Origin: DATLWN01 sp964422615
GTDB taxonomy: Bacteria; Pseudomonadota; Zetaproteobacteria; Mariprofundales; Mariprofundaceae
Direction of reading: 5' to 3'
Assembly: GCA_964422615.1 (NCBI GenBank)
Contig: CAYRBJ010000004.1
Location: 1 to 64,000, forward strand
DNA length: 64,000 nt
Shown piece after piece: positions 16,052 through 25,471 of the stretch; the first letter of the stretch is position 1; each line of letters opens with the position of its first letter. The notes under the pieces were generated by a model. It was not told the origin of the DNA. It saw nothing but the letters and a program-made list of their open reading frames with translations, and searched no databases. The position numbers and the translations under genes were made by a program.

Positions 16052-17389
16052 ATGATTCAGACCGAGGTCAAAACCACAGGGAAAAACGAGCATCTGGTGC
16101 ATGTGCATGTACCGCAGGGTGATTACGATGCGGTCTATGCCGAACAGCTGCACAAGCTCGCCGCCAAGGCCAAGCTGCCGGGATTCCGGCAGGGCAAGAT
16201 GCCCAGGGGGTTGATCGAGCAGCAGTACTCCGGCCAGTTGCTGGAAGAGACGGCATCCGAACTGGTGCAGCGCCATTATGCGGAGGTGATCGAATCGACC
16301 GGTCTGAAGCCGGCGGTACAGCCGGAGATCGAGCTGCCGGCGGTGCAGCCGGGGAGCGGCTTTGCCTTCACCCTGAAGGTGACGACATGGCCGGAGGTCA
16401 AGCTCAAGGATTTGGGCAAGCTGCAGTTCACCGAGACCGTGGTTGAGGCGGGCGATGCCGATGTCGAGGCGGTGGTCGAACGCCTGATGACGTCGCAGGT
16501 GCGCTACGAGTCCGCCGAGGGGCGTGCCGCCGAGCAGGGAGACAGGCTGGAGATCGATTTCGTCGGCTATATCGATGGCGAGGCCTTCGAGGGGGGCAAG
16601 GGCGAGAACGTGGCCCTGGTTCTGGGTGAAGGGCGCTTCATCCCCGGATTCGAGGATGGGTTGATGGGAGCGAAGTCCGGTGAAACGCGAGAGATCGGCG
16701 TGACCTTCCCGACCGACTATCAGGCGGCGAACCTGGCTGGCAAGGCCGCCCGTTTCGAGGTGGTGGTGCGCACCGTGGCCCGGTCCGTACCGCCCAAGGA
16801 TCAGGACGACCTGGCCACCCTGGTCGGTTTTGCCGATGCCGCGGCATTGCGCGCCGATATCCGCCAGCGGTTACAGAAGGAGGCGAGTGACGCCGGTTAT
16901 TCCGAGACCCGTCAGGCGGCGCTGAATGCCCTGCTGGATGCCAACGAGGTAGAGATTCCGGAGGCGCTGGTGCGCGAGGATGTACGCCAGACCACCCTGC
17001 GCGTGGCCCAGAACATGCGGCAACAGGGCATGCAGCCGGACAAGGAGATGTTCGAGGATCCGGAGTTCCGGAAGGAGGTACGGGGGCGTGCCGAACGCGG
17101 ACTCAAATTGTCGATTTTGCTACAAGGTGTCAGAACCGAAGCCGGGATCGAGGTGGTAGAGGACGATGTCGAGGCGGAACTCGATGCGCAGGCCAAGCAG
17201 TATCCAGACGAGCAGCACGAGGAGTTCAAGCGCTGGATGCGCGGACAACCCGAGCGCATGCAGGAGTTGGCCGATCAATTGCTTGAACGCAAATGCATTG
17301 CCTATATAGTAAACAAAGCCAAGACCAGGAAGCAGGCCAAGGGCCTGTCCGATTGGCAGGCCGAGCAGGAACAGGGCCAGGAGAACTGA
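16052..17389 (+). CDS. tig: Trigger factor, ribosome-associated chaperone and prolyl isomerase
   Basis: The ATG at 16052 lies nine bases after CAGGAG; a TTG at 16043 is too close to that site. The 445-residue protein has the N-terminal ribosome-docking domain with LPGFRQGKMPRGLIEQQ (signature GFR.GK.P), a central FKBP-type domain (about residues 150-240, with GDRLEIDFVGY and PGFEDGLMG) and a long helical C-terminal domain rich in charged residues. It binds nascent chains at the ribosome exit. The order tig-clpP-clpX-lon-hup is the classic quality-control block. Confidence 0.96.
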   Translation: MIQTEVKTTGKNEHLVHVHVPQGDYDAVYAEQLHKLAAKAKLPGFRQGKMPRGLIEQQYSGQLLEETASELVQRHYAEVIESTGLKPAVQPEIELPAVQPGSGFAFTLKVTTWPEVKLKDLGKLQFTETVVEAGDADVEAVVERLMTSQVRYESAEGRAAEQGDRLEIDFVGYIDGEAFEGGKGENVALVLGEGRFIPGFEDGLMGAKSGETREIGVTFPTDYQAANLAGKAARFEVVVRTVARSVPPKDQDDLATLVGFADAAALRADIRQRLQKEASDAGYSETRQAALNALLDANEVEIPEALVREDVRQTTLRVAQNMRQQGMQPDKEMFEDPEFRKEVRGRAERGLKLSILLQGVRTEAGIEVVEDDVEAELDAQAKQYPDEQHEEFKRWMRGQPERMQELADQLLERKCIAYIVNKAKTRKQAKGLSDWQAEQEQGQEN

Positions 17390-17391
17390 AT

Positions 17392-18027
17392 ATGAATCTC
17401 ATCCCCATGGTCGTCGAGCGCACGTCGCGCGGTGAGCGCTCCTACGATATCTATTCGCGTTTGCTCAAGGAGCGCATCGTGTTCATGAGCGGGCCGGTTG
17501 ACGACCATATGGCCAACCTGATCACGGCCCAGCTGCTGTTTCTGGAAGCGGAAGGTCCGGACAAGGACATCTACATGTATGTCAACAGCCCCGGCGGCCT
17601 GGTGACGGCAGGGCTGGCCATCTACGATACGATGCAGTACATCCGCTGCGATGTGTCGACCCTGTGTGTCGGGCAGGCGGCGAGCATGGGGGCGCATCTG
17701 CTGGCATCCGGAGCCGCCGGCAAGCGGTTCGCATTGCCGAACGCCCGCATCATGATCCATCAGCCGCTGGGAGGATTCCAGGGGCAGGCGACGGATATCG
17801 AGATCCATGCCCGGGAGATTCTCAAGCTCAAGGACCGCATGAATGAGATGATGGCCAAGCATACCGGCCAGAAGGTGGAGAAGATCGCCGAGGACGTGGA
17901 GCGCGATTATTTCTTGACGGCTGAAGAAGCACGGGACTACGGTTTGATCGATAAAGTGCTGGCATCGCGTGAACCCGAGAAGGGATCGGATGCAGCCGGA
18001 GGTAAGGATGGCCACCACCGGAAATAA
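17392..18027 (+). CDS. clpP: ATP-dependent Clp protease proteolytic subunit
   Basis: The ATG two bases after the tig stop follows CAGGAGA at good spacing and gives 211 residues. The catalytic triad is S98 (GQAASMGA), H123 (MIHQPLGG) and D172 (ERDYFL). The N-terminus begins LIPMVVERTSRGERSYDIYSR, so only a very short propeptide, if any, is present. It forms the tetradecameric chamber fed by ClpX, whose gene overlaps its 3' end by 20 bases. The C-terminal tail is charged and low in complexity. Confidence 0.97.
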   Translation: MNLIPMVVERTSRGERSYDIYSRLLKERIVFMSGPVDDHMANLITAQLLFLEAEGPDKDIYMYVNSPGGLVTAGLAIYDTMQYIRCDVSTLCVGQAASMGAHLLASGAAGKRFALPNARIMIHQPLGGFQGQATDIEIHAREILKLKDRMNEMMAKHTGQKVEKIAEDVERDYFLTAEEARDYGLIDKVLASREPEKGSDAAGGKDGHHRK

Positions 18028-19282
18028 GGGCGGAGATACCACACTGTATTGCTCGTTCTGTGGCAAGAGCCAGCATGACGTCAAAAAGCTGATCGCCGGA
18101 CCGACCGTATTCATCTGCGACGAATGCATCGAGCTGTGCAACGAGATCATCGTCGAGGAGCTTTCCGGCAAGGAGGCCAAACCCAAGCGCGATGCCGGCG
18201 GCCTGCCCAAGCCAGCCGAGATCAAGGCCTATCTCGACGATTATGTGATCGGGCAGGAGTCCAGCAAGCGCCTGCTGTCGGTGGCGGTGTACAACCATTA
18301 CAAGCGCATCGGCCACAATGAAAACAACGAAATCGAGATCAGCAAGAGTAATGTGCTGCTGCTGGGCCCGACCGGCAGTGGCAAGACCCTGCTGGCCCAG
18401 ACGCTGGCCAAGGTGTTCGATGTGCCGTTTGTCATGGCCGATGCCACGACGCTGACCGAGGCCGGTTACGTCGGCGAGGATGTCGAGAACATCATCCTGA
18501 AGCTGCTGCAGGCGGCCGACTACGATGTGGCCAAGGCCCAGCGGGGCATCATCTACATCGACGAGGTGGACAAGCTGTCGCGCAAATCGGAATCGCCGTC
18601 CATTACCCGGGATGTATCCGGCGAGGGCGTGCAGCAGGCCCTGCTGAAGCTGATCGAGGGTACGGTGGCCTCGGTGCCGCCCCAGGGTGGGCGCAAGCAT
18701 CCGCAGCAGGAATTCCTGCAGGTGGATACGACGAATATCCTGTTTATCCTCGGCGGTGCCTTTGACGGCCTAGACAAGATCATCGAGGCGCGCATCAATC
18801 GCCGTTCCATCGGCTTCGGTGCCCACGTCGGTGACGATGCCAAGGATATCGGCTCGTTGTTGCGGCAGGTGGAACCGGACGATCTGATCCGCTACGGGCT
18901 GATTCCCGAGTTGGTCGGCCGCCTGCCGGCGGTGGCCACGTTGGAGCAGCTGGACCGGGCCGCCCTGCTGCGCATCCTGATGGAGCCCAAGAATGCGCTG
19001 GTCAAGCAGTTCCAGGCCCTGTTGTCCTACGATGACGTGGAATTGGCGTTCACCGATGACGCGCTTGAGGCGATCGCGGACAAGGCGATCGCCCGCAAGA
19101 CCGGCGCCCGTGGATTGCGGGCGATCATGGAATCGGTGATGCTCGATGTCATGTACGATATCCCGACCCTGGGGACGGTGGAGAAGTGCGTGATCAATCG
19201 CGATGTTGTGGAAGGGCTTGGCAAGCCAGTGTTGGTCTATCGCGGAGACGAATCGCCGGCCCGCTCCGGAACAGGGAACTGA
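18008..19282 (+). CDS. clpX: ATP-dependent Clp protease ATP-binding subunit
   Basis: The ATG at 18008 follows GGAGGTAAGG and overlaps the end of clpP by 20 bases; it gives 424 residues, the usual ClpX length. The N-terminal zinc-binding domain shows CSFCGKSQ and CDEC. The AAA+ core has GPTGSGKT (Walker A), IIYIDEVDK (Walker B) and the RKSESPSITRDVSGEGVQQALLK segment; a C-terminal sensor-2 domain contains GARGLRAIME. It unfolds substrates for ClpP. Confidence 0.97.
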   Translation: MATTGNKGGDTTLYCSFCGKSQHDVKKLIAGPTVFICDECIELCNEIIVEELSGKEAKPKRDAGGLPKPAEIKAYLDDYVIGQESSKRLLSVAVYNHYKRIGHNENNEIEISKSNVLLLGPTGSGKTLLAQTLAKVFDVPFVMADATTLTEAGYVGEDVENIILKLLQAADYDVAKAQRGIIYIDEVDKLSRKSESPSITRDVSGEGVQQALLKLIEGTVASVPPQGGRKHPQQEFLQVDTTNILFILGGAFDGLDKIIEARINRRSIGFGAHVGDDAKDIGSLLRQVEPDDLIRYGLIPELVGRLPAVATLEQLDRAALLRILMEPKNALVKQFQALLSYDDVELAFTDDALEAIADKAIARKTGARGLRAIMESVMLDVMYDIPTLGTVEKCVINRDVVEGLGKPVLVYRGDESPARSGTGN

Positions 19283-19382
19283 TCCCGCACCCGGCAACGG
19301 CGCTCTTTCCTTTTTCTGCACCAACAGGCATGATAAATATGTACGGCAAAGGGCCCGGTGCCCGGCCGTCGAGGAGTAGCAA

Positions 19383-21830
19383 TTGGCTGAGTGGGATGCA
19401 AAGTCTTCCGAGAACATGATGGACGCAAGCGAACAGACGGGCGTGCTGCCGGTGCTGCCGTTGCGTGATATCGTGGTTTTTCCGCATATGATCGTGCCGC
19501 TGTTCGTCGGTCGGGATAAGTCCGTACGCGCGCTCGAGGACGTGATGCGCGAAGGCAAGAGAATCCTGCTGCTGGCCCAGAAGGATGCCGCCGTCGATGA
19601 TCCGGCCGCTGCCGATCTGTACAATGTCGGCACCATCGGCAACATCCTGCAGTTGCTGAAGCTGCCGGATGGCACGATCAAGGTGCTGGTCGAGGGCGGC
19701 GTGCGGGTGGCCGTTGATGATATCCATGAGGATGCCGACTTTCTGCGCGGGCATTACGGGGTGATGTCGGCGACGCAGGAGAATCAGCGAGAGCAGGATG
19801 CAGTGGCCCGCGCTCTGGTACAGCAGTTCGAAGGCTATATCAAACTGAACAAGAAGATTCCGTCCGAAGTGATGGTGTCGATATCGGCGGTCGAGGACAA
19901 CGGCAAGCTGGCGGATACCGTGGCCGCTCATCTGAACCTGAAGCTCGAGGAGAAGCAGGAGCTGCTGGAGATTCCGTCGGCGATGCAGAGGCTCGAGCGC
20001 CTGTATGCATATCTCGAGGATGAGATCGAGATGCTGCAGGTGGACAAGCGCATCCGCACACGTGTCAAAAGGCAGATGGAGAAGAGCCAGCGCGAGTATT
20101 ATCTGTCCGAGCAGGTGAAGGCGATTCAGAAGGAGCTCGGTGAGGAGGATGGCCAGGCGGAACTGGATCGTATGGCCGAACGCATCGAGAAGGCGGGCCT
20201 GAGTGCCGAGGCCAAGGCCAAGGCGCAGACCGAACTGAAACGCCTGCGCATGATGCCCGGCATGAGCGCCGAGGCCACGGTCGTGCGTACCTATCTGGAA
20301 TGGATGCTCGATTTGCCTTGGAACAAGCGCAGTCGTATGAGCCGCGACATCAGTGTGGCCGAGAAGGTGCTCGATCAGGATCATTTCGGTCTGGAGAAGG
20401 TCAAGGAGCGCATCCTTGAGCATCTGGCCGTGCTGCAACTGGTGCGCAAGATGAAGGGCCCGATCCTGTGCTTTGTCGGCGCACCGGGCGTCGGCAAGAC
20501 CTCGCTGGCCCGCTCCATCGCCCGTGCCACCAAGCGCAAATTCGTGCGCATGAGCCTCGGCGGCGTGCGCGACGAGGCCGAGATTCGCGGGCATCGCCGC
20601 ACCTATATCGGTTCCATGCCGGGCAAGGTGATCCAGGCGATGAAGAAGGCAGGGACGAAAAACCCGCTGATCCTGCTCGATGAAATCGACAAGCTGGGCG
20701 CGGATTTCCGCGGTGATCCGTCGGCGGCCCTGCTTGAGGTGCTGGATCCGGAGCAGAACCATACGTTCAACGATCATTACCTGGAGGTGGACTACGATCT
20801 GTCCGAGGTCATGTTCATTACCACCGCGAACACCCTGAGCATTCCCGCGCCGCTGCTCGATCGCATGGAGATCATTCGCATTCCCGGATATACCGAGTCC
20901 GAGAAGCTGGCGATCGCCAAGCAGCATCTGCTGCCGAAGCAGTTGGGCGAGCACGGTCTGAAATCCGGGCAGCTGACACTGGATGACGATGCGCTGCTGG
21001 AGATCATCCGCTACTACACCCGTGAGGCCGGCGTGCGCGGCCTGGACCGCATGCTGGCCAAGCTGTGCCGAAAGGTGGCGCGCAAGCTGGTGCAATCCGA
21101 GAACAAGGACGGCATCACCATCTCCGGCAGGGATATCGAGACGTACCTCGGCGTGCGCCAGTATCGTTTCGGCATGGCCGAGGAGGACGACCAGATTGGC
21201 GTCGTGACCGGTCTGGCCTGGACAGAGGTCGGTGGTGAATTGCTGCAGATCGAGACCGGCCTGATGCCAGGCAAGGGCAAGCTGACCGTGACTGGCCAGC
21301 TGGGTGAGGTGATGCAGGAGTCGATCCAGGCTGCGTTCAGCTATGTGCGTTCCCGTGCCACCCGCCTGGGACTGAAGCCTGATTTTTATCAGAGCGTGGA
21401 TGTGCACGTGCATGTGCCGGAAGGCGCCATTCCCAAGGATGGCCCCTCAGCCGGCCTGGCCATGGCCACCTCCATCGTATCGGCCCTGACGGGCATTCCC
21501 GTCAAACGCAATGTGTGCATGACCGGGGAGATCACCCTGCGCGGCAAGGCCTTGCCGATCGGAGGCCTGAAGGAAAAGCTGCTGGCTGCCTTGCGCGGCG
21601 GCCTGACCGACGTGTTGATCCCGGAGGAAAACCTTAAGGACTTGAAGGATATTCAGGAGAATGTACTCAAAGAACTGAATATCCACAGCGTCTCCCACAT
21701 GGATGAGGTTCTCAAATATGCCTTGACTCGTATTCCGGAGGGCATGAGGATGGCTGCTGATTATGTGCCGGAATTGATTCAGGGTATTTACTTGGACGAG
21801 GGGGCTGCGGGGTCCCAGAAAGCACATTAA
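19383..21830 (+). CDS. lon: ATP-dependent protease Lon
   Basis: I accept the TTG at 19383 because GAGGAG lies seven bases upstream, whereas the ATG at 19416 has no comparable site. The 815-residue protein has the N-terminal LON substrate-binding domain (LPVLPLRDIVVFP), coiled-coil, AAA+ core with GAPGVGKT near residue 366 and ILLDEIDKLG, and the serine-lysine protease domain with PKDGPSAG (S near 689) and GGLKEKLLAA (K near 732). It degrades damaged and regulatory proteins. The 100-base gap from clpX shows no clear terminator or heat-shock promoter by eye. Confidence 0.96.
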   Translation: MAEWDAKSSENMMDASEQTGVLPVLPLRDIVVFPHMIVPLFVGRDKSVRALEDVMREGKRILLLAQKDAAVDDPAAADLYNVGTIGNILQLLKLPDGTIKVLVEGGVRVAVDDIHEDADFLRGHYGVMSATQENQREQDAVARALVQQFEGYIKLNKKIPSEVMVSISAVEDNGKLADTVAAHLNLKLEEKQELLEIPSAMQRLERLYAYLEDEIEMLQVDKRIRTRVKRQMEKSQREYYLSEQVKAIQKELGEEDGQAELDRMAERIEKAGLSAEAKAKAQTELKRLRMMPGMSAEATVVRTYLEWMLDLPWNKRSRMSRDISVAEKVLDQDHFGLEKVKERILEHLAVLQLVRKMKGPILCFVGAPGVGKTSLARSIARATKRKFVRMSLGGVRDEAEIRGHRRTYIGSMPGKVIQAMKKAGTKNPLILLDEIDKLGADFRGDPSAALLEVLDPEQNHTFNDHYLEVDYDLSEVMFITTANTLSIPAPLLDRMEIIRIPGYTESEKLAIAKQHLLPKQLGEHGLKSGQLTLDDDALLEIIRYYTREAGVRGLDRMLAKLCRKVARKLVQSENKDGITISGRDIETYLGVRQYRFGMAEEDDQIGVVTGLAWTEVGGELLQIETGLMPGKGKLTVTGQLGEVMQESIQAAFSYVRSRATRLGLKPDFYQSVDVHVHVPEGAIPKDGPSAGLAMATSIVSALTGIPVKRNVCMTGEITLRGKALPIGGLKEKLLAALRGGLTDVLIPEENLKDLKDIQENVLKELNIHSVSHMDEVLKYALTRIPEGMRMAADYVPELIQGIYLDEGAAGSQKAH

Positions 21831-21845
21831 AATATAGAAAAAACG

Positions 21846-21874
21846 TTGACAGGAGATGGGGACGGTTGTTTATA
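21846..21874 (+). promoter_or_regulatory. Promoter upstream of the HU gene
   Basis: A perfect TTGACA (21846-21851) is followed after 17 bases by TTTATA (21869-21874), with TATATT overlapping two bases on. It lies just after the lon stop and 36 bases before the HU start codon. Confidence 0.6.
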
Positions 21875-21909
21875 TTTCGACCCATCGAACGCAGCTTGCG
21901 GGAGGAAAA

Positions 21910-22182
21910 ATGAACAAAGCAGATTTGGTGAATCATGTGGCTGCCGAGGCTGGTCTGACCAAGACCGCGGCTGGCGCTGCCGTCGAGGCTGTACTGGGTG
22001 GAATCACGGGCGCCATGCAGAAGGGCGACGCGGTAAGCCTGGTTGGCTTCGGTACTTTCTCAGTGGCTGAGCGTGCCGCACGTACGGCTCGCAATCCGCG
22101 TACCGGCCAGACCATCCATGTGGGTGCCTCCAAGGCTCCGAAATTCAAGGCTGGCAAGGCCCTGAAGGACGCAGTAAAGTAA
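21910..22182 (+). CDS. hup: DNA-binding protein HU
   Basis: GGAGG directly precedes the ATG and gives the standard 90 residues. The sequence has the HU/IHF fold: MNKADLVNHVA at the N-terminus, the GDAVSLVGFGTFSV core and the DNA-intercalating arm with RTARNPRTGQTIHV, ending in KAPKFKAGKALKDAVK. It coats and bends DNA as a nucleoid protein. Placement after lon is typical. A proline in RNPRTG is the intercalating residue. It has its own promoter (21846) and terminator (22231). Confidence 0.96.
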   Translation: MNKADLVNHVAAEAGLTKTAAGAAVEAVLGGITGAMQKGDAVSLVGFGTFSVAERAARTARNPRTGQTIHVGASKAPKFKAGKALKDAVK

Positions 22183-22230
22183 CATCTTCATACGGCTAGG
22201 GGTTATCAGGGGCCCCTGCTGCACTTACGG

Positions 22231-22264
22231 CAACAAGGGCTTGACCGAGCCCTTGTTCCTTTTC
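22231..22264 (+). terminator. Intrinsic terminator after hup
   Basis: AACAAGGGCT and AGCCCTTGTT pair around TGACCG and are followed by CCTTTTCC, a short T-rich tail. The stem is perfect; the tail is only fair. Confidence 0.75.
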
Positions 22265-22267
22265 CGG

Positions 22268-22343
22268 GGGCGAATAGCTCAGCTGGGAGAGCGGCGGCCT
22301 TACAAGCCGTAGGTCACAGGTTCGATCCCTGTTTCGCCCACCA
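22268..22343 (+). tRNA. tRNA-Val (anticodon TAC)
   Basis: A 76-base cloverleaf with GGGCGAA/TTCGCCC acceptor arms, anticodon loop CTTACAA (TAC), T arm ACAGGTTCGATCCCTGT and encoded CCA. Confidence 0.97.
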
Positions 22344-22344
22344 C

Positions 22345-22421
22345 GGAGCGGTAGTTCAGTCGGTTAGAATGCCGGCCTGTCACGCCGGAGGTCGCGGGTT
22401 CGAGTCCCGTCCGCTCCGCCA
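22345..22421 (+). tRNA. tRNA-Asp (anticodon GTC)
   Basis: A 77-base cloverleaf with GGAGCGG/CCGCTCC acceptor arms, anticodon arm CCGGC-CTGTCAC-GCCGG and encoded CCA. It starts one base after tRNA-Val ends, so the two are cotranscribed. Confidence 0.97.
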
Positions 22422-22428
22422 CCCTGCG

Positions 22429-22460
22429 AGGGACTGTTTCGGCAGTCCCTGTTTTTGTTT
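22429..22460 (+). terminator. Intrinsic terminator after tRNA-Val/Asp
   Basis: AGGGACTG (22429-22436) pairs with CAGTCCCT (22443-22450) around TTTCGG and is followed by GTTTTTGTTT. Confidence 0.88.
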
Positions 22461-22514
22461 GTGCATCCCGGTTATCCTTGTCCGACGATCGAAGGTGGCG
22501 TAGGGGAGGGGAAC

Positions 22515-23462
22515 ATGCCGACGACATTGAATCATATTGCCAGCCAGGGCGGTAACGGGGCGGTGATGATGCCGATCATCCAGGGCGTGGGCCGTGCGGC
22601 GACGGAGATCAGCGCCCTGTTGCGCGGTGCGGTGTTCCGCGGGGCATTGGGCGCCGCGGGCGGCGCCAATGTGCAGGGAGAGCAGCAGCAGAAACTCGAT
22701 GTGCTGTCGGATGAAATCTTCCTCGGCGAGATGCGTTCGACCGGCGATGTGTGCGCCGTCGGCTCCGAGGAGCAGGAATCGCTGCAGGTGATCGACGAAT
22801 ATGCCGATGCGGACTGGCTGGTGCTGGTCGATCCCCTGGACGGCTCGTCCAACCTGGATGTCGATGGGCCGGTCGGCACCATCTTCTCAGTGGTGCGCCG
22901 CAAGTCACCGAAGACCAGCCGCCCCAACGAGGCCGATACGCTGCAAAGCGGGCGTCATGTGGCCGCCGCCGGCTACGTGCTGTATGGGCCGGCGACCATG
23001 CTTGTGATGTCGGTCGGTGCCGGCGTGCACGGCTATACCTTTCATCCGGCCACGGCGCGTTTCGAGCTGAGCCATCCGGACATCCGCATTCCTCAGAAGG
23101 GCGGCTATTATTCGGTCAACGAGGCCAATGCCTCGCAATGGCTGCATGGTGTCGATATCCAGCTTGAGGTGATGAAACAGCGGACCGGGCTGGGCATGCG
23201 CTATGTTGGAGCCATGGTGGCCGATATCCACCGGACCCTGCTCAAGGGCGGCGTCTTTCTCTATCCGGCCGACAAGAAGAATGAGAGCGGTAAGCTGAGA
23301 CTGTTGTACGAGGCGATCCCGATGGGCTTCTTGATGGAGCAGGCCGGAGGCAAGGCCTGGGCCCTGGATGGGCCGGTGCTTGATGTGCAGCCCGAGGGGC
23401 TGCATCAGCGGGTGCCGGTGTTTCTCGGCGCCACCTCGGCCGTGGATTCGCTGATCGGATAA
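22515..23462 (+). CDS. fbp: Fructose-1,6-bisphosphatase class I
   Basis: The ATG at 22515 follows GGGGAGGGG and gives 315 residues. The metal and substrate motifs are present: GSEEQES, VDPLDGSSNLDVD and the GKLRLLYEAIPMGFLMEQAGG segment near the C-terminus. It removes the 1-phosphate from fructose bisphosphate in gluconeogenesis and, in autotrophs, in the Calvin cycle. No other carbon-fixation genes are in the window, so autotrophy cannot be claimed from this gene alone. Confidence 0.95.
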   Translation: MPTTLNHIASQGGNGAVMMPIIQGVGRAATEISALLRGAVFRGALGAAGGANVQGEQQQKLDVLSDEIFLGEMRSTGDVCAVGSEEQESLQVIDEYADADWLVLVDPLDGSSNLDVDGPVGTIFSVVRRKSPKTSRPNEADTLQSGRHVAAAGYVLYGPATMLVMSVGAGVHGYTFHPATARFELSHPDIRIPQKGGYYSVNEANASQWLHGVDIQLEVMKQRTGLGMRYVGAMVADIHRTLLKGGVFLYPADKKNESGKLRLLYEAIPMGFLMEQAGGKAWALDGPVLDVQPEGLHQRVPVFLGATSAVDSLIG

Positions 23463-23465
23463 CGG

Positions 23466-24176
23466 ATGGCACCTGCCGACGACTTCCGGACGCATTACCT
23501 GCGTGAGGCGGGCATCTGCCCGCCACTGGCCCGAATGGGTGCGCCGACAGCAAATCTTGATTCGGCAATAGGCATGGCTGCAGACGGTGCCGAAGTGGTG
23601 GGTCTCGAGGAACTGGCGGTTGCCGTCAGCCGCTGCCAATCCTGCGCACTGGCTGCCGGACGTACCCAGACCGTGTTCGGGGTCGGCAACCCCCATGCCC
23701 GGCTGCTGTTCGTGGGTGAAGCACCTGGGCGCGAAGAGGATTTGCGCGGCGAGCCTTTCGTCGGCCGGGCCGGCAAGCTGCTCGACCGCATGCTGGCCGC
23801 CATGGATCTCGATCGTTCCCAGGTCTATATCATGAATGTCGTCAAGTGCCGGCCACCGGAAAACCGCAATCCGGAGGCCGCCGAAATCTCGGCCTGTGCC
23901 CACTGGTTCGATGCCCAATGGCAGGCGATCTCACCACAGGTGGTCTGCCTGCTGGGCAAGGTGGCGGCCCAGAGCGTGCTCGGTAGCCAAGCATCGATGG
24001 CGTCCCTGCGCGGACGCTGGCATGAGAGCAGGGGAGCGAAGGTGCGTGCGACCTATCACCCGGCCTATCTGCTGCGATCGCCACAGCAAAAGGCACATGT
24101 GTGGCAGGATCTGCAGGAAATCGGCCGCGCCTGCCGGCAGGCGGCAAGCCAGCCCTTCCAACAAGACAAGAACTAG
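23466..24176 (+). CDS. Family 4 uracil-DNA glycosylase (iron-sulfur type)
   Basis: This 236-residue protein starts three bases after the fbp stop. It has the family 4 signature GEAPGREEDLRGEPFVGRAG, an MNVVKCRPPENRNP segment and the YHPAYLLRSP motif that follows the base flip. Cysteines in CQSC near residue 57, in VVKC and in ISAC are placed to hold the 4Fe-4S cluster. It removes uracil from DNA and starts base excision repair. The first 50 residues are low in conservation. Its stop shares CTAG with the convergent corB gene. Confidence 0.9.
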   Translation: MAPADDFRTHYLREAGICPPLARMGAPTANLDSAIGMAADGAEVVGLEELAVAVSRCQSCALAAGRTQTVFGVGNPHARLLFVGEAPGREEDLRGEPFVGRAGKLLDRMLAAMDLDRSQVYIMNVVKCRPPENRNPEAAEISACAHWFDAQWQAISPQVVCLLGKVAAQSVLGSQASMASLRGRWHESRGAKVRATYHPAYLLRSPQQKAHVWQDLQEIGRACRQAASQPFQQDKN

Positions 24177-25453
24177 GCGGATTCCTCGTCGCTGGCTGGG
24201 CTTAGGCTGATGCGTACCTGCTGGATCCAGCCGCCACTCAGTTCCGTCACCTCAAGCCGCGCATCATCAACGGCCAGACAGACCGGACCGTCCGGTTGCT
24301 CCCCCAGCAGCTGCACGACCAGGCCGCCGATGGTGGTGGCCTCGTTTTTCGGCAGGTTGCACCCGATCTCGTCGTTGACCTCGTGGATGCTGACCATGCC
24401 CTCGGCCACCAGTGAGCCATCCGGTTTGTGCCACATGTCCGGCTGTTCCGGAATATCCCACTCATCGGTGATCTCACCGACGATTTCCTCGAGAATATCC
24501 TCCAGGGTGATCAGGCCATCGATATCCCCGAATTCGTCGACGACGATGGCCATGTGCTGACGGCGCGTCTGGAATTCGAACAGCATGTCCAGGGCACTCT
24601 TGGAGGACGGGATGAACATCGGCGTTTGCCAGATCACGGCCTGTGCCAGCGGGATGTCGCGGTTCTTCAGGCGCATCAGGTCCCTGAGGTGCACGATGCC
24701 GATCAGGTTGTCCGGTTCACCATGGTAGACCGGGTAGCGCGAATGCGGTTTTTCCAGGGCATAGGCCAGGCACTCGCCGACGTTGCGCTCGGCATCGATC
24801 AGGATCATGTTCTTCCGTGGGGCCATCAGCGCCCGCACATTGACCTCATGCAGGCGCAGGCTGCTGAGCAGCATCTGTTCGCGCGAGCTGTCCAGCTGGC
24901 CGCCCTTGGCGCCCAAGTCGATCAGAGTGGCGAGCTCCTGATGCGTGATGATGGGCTCGTGTTGGACCGGGATGCGGAAGACGCGGCGCATCACGCCGAT
25001 CATGCCCATCAGCACCGCGATGACCGGTGACAGCAAGCGCTGAATCCAGAACAGGGTGGGAGCCACCTTGACGGAGACGGCCTCGGCATGGGCGACGGCG
25101 ATGGCCTTGGGCAGGATCTCCGACACGATGAGCACGACCGTGGTCATCAGTACGGTGGCATAGATGATGCCGGCCTCTCCGAAATAGGCAACGAGCACGG
25201 CGGTGGCCAGCGAGGAAGCAGCGATATTGATGAAATTATTACCGAGCAGCACGGTGGCCAGCATTCGCTCGGGATGCTTGACCAGATCGAGCGCCCTTCT
25301 GGCTCCCCGCACCCGGTTCTCCTGCATGGTCTTCAGCCGCGGGCGGCGAGCCCGCGTCAGGGCCGTTTCCGAGCCGGAGAAAAAGGCCGACACCATCAGC
25401 AACAGAAACAGGATGCCGATGGAGACCGGGATGGATAGGAAGAATTCATTCAT
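24173..25453 (-). CDS. corB: CNNM/CorB-family membrane protein (DUF21, CBS pair, CorC/HlyC domain)
   Basis: This 426-residue protein has an N-terminal DUF21 domain with about four membrane segments (ILFLLLMVSAFFSGSETALTRA is its hallmark), a CBS pair around residues 200-330 (APRKNMILIDAERN, MAIVVDEFGDIDGLITLEDILEEIVGEI) and a C-terminal CorC_HlyC domain ending near 415. The family handles magnesium or cobalt export. The next minus-strand gene upstream encodes a YpjD-like protein, the same pairing as E. coli corB and corE, and the two are probably cotranscribed (18 bases apart). Confidence 0.9.
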   Translation of the reverse strand: MNEFFLSIPVSIGILFLLLMVSAFFSGSETALTRARRPRLKTMQENRVRGARRALDLVKHPERMLATVLLGNNFINIAASSLATAVLVAYFGEAGIIYATVLMTTVVLIVSEILPKAIAVAHAEAVSVKVAPTLFWIQRLLSPVIAVLMGMIGVMRRVFRIPVQHEPIITHQELATLIDLGAKGGQLDSSREQMLLSSLRLHEVNVRALMAPRKNMILIDAERNVGECLAYALEKPHSRYPVYHGEPDNLIGIVHLRDLMRLKNRDIPLAQAVIWQTPMFIPSSKSALDMLFEFQTRRQHMAIVVDEFGDIDGLITLEDILEEIVGEITDEWDIPEQPDMWHKPDGSLVAEGMVSIHEVNDEIGCNLPKNEATTIGGLVVQLLGEQPDGPVCLAVDDARLEVTELSGGWIQQVRISLSPASDEESA

Positions 25454-25471
25454 CGATGGTCGGAGGGATGC

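Noticed and set aside
19283..19382. Heat-shock sigma promoter before lon
   Set aside because: No CTTGAAA and CCCAT pair at proper spacing and no CIRCE element; only AT-rich patches.
19194..21413. 739-residue minus-strand open frame opposite lon
   Set aside because: Antisense shadow of a highly expressed GC-rich gene; no motif or start signal.
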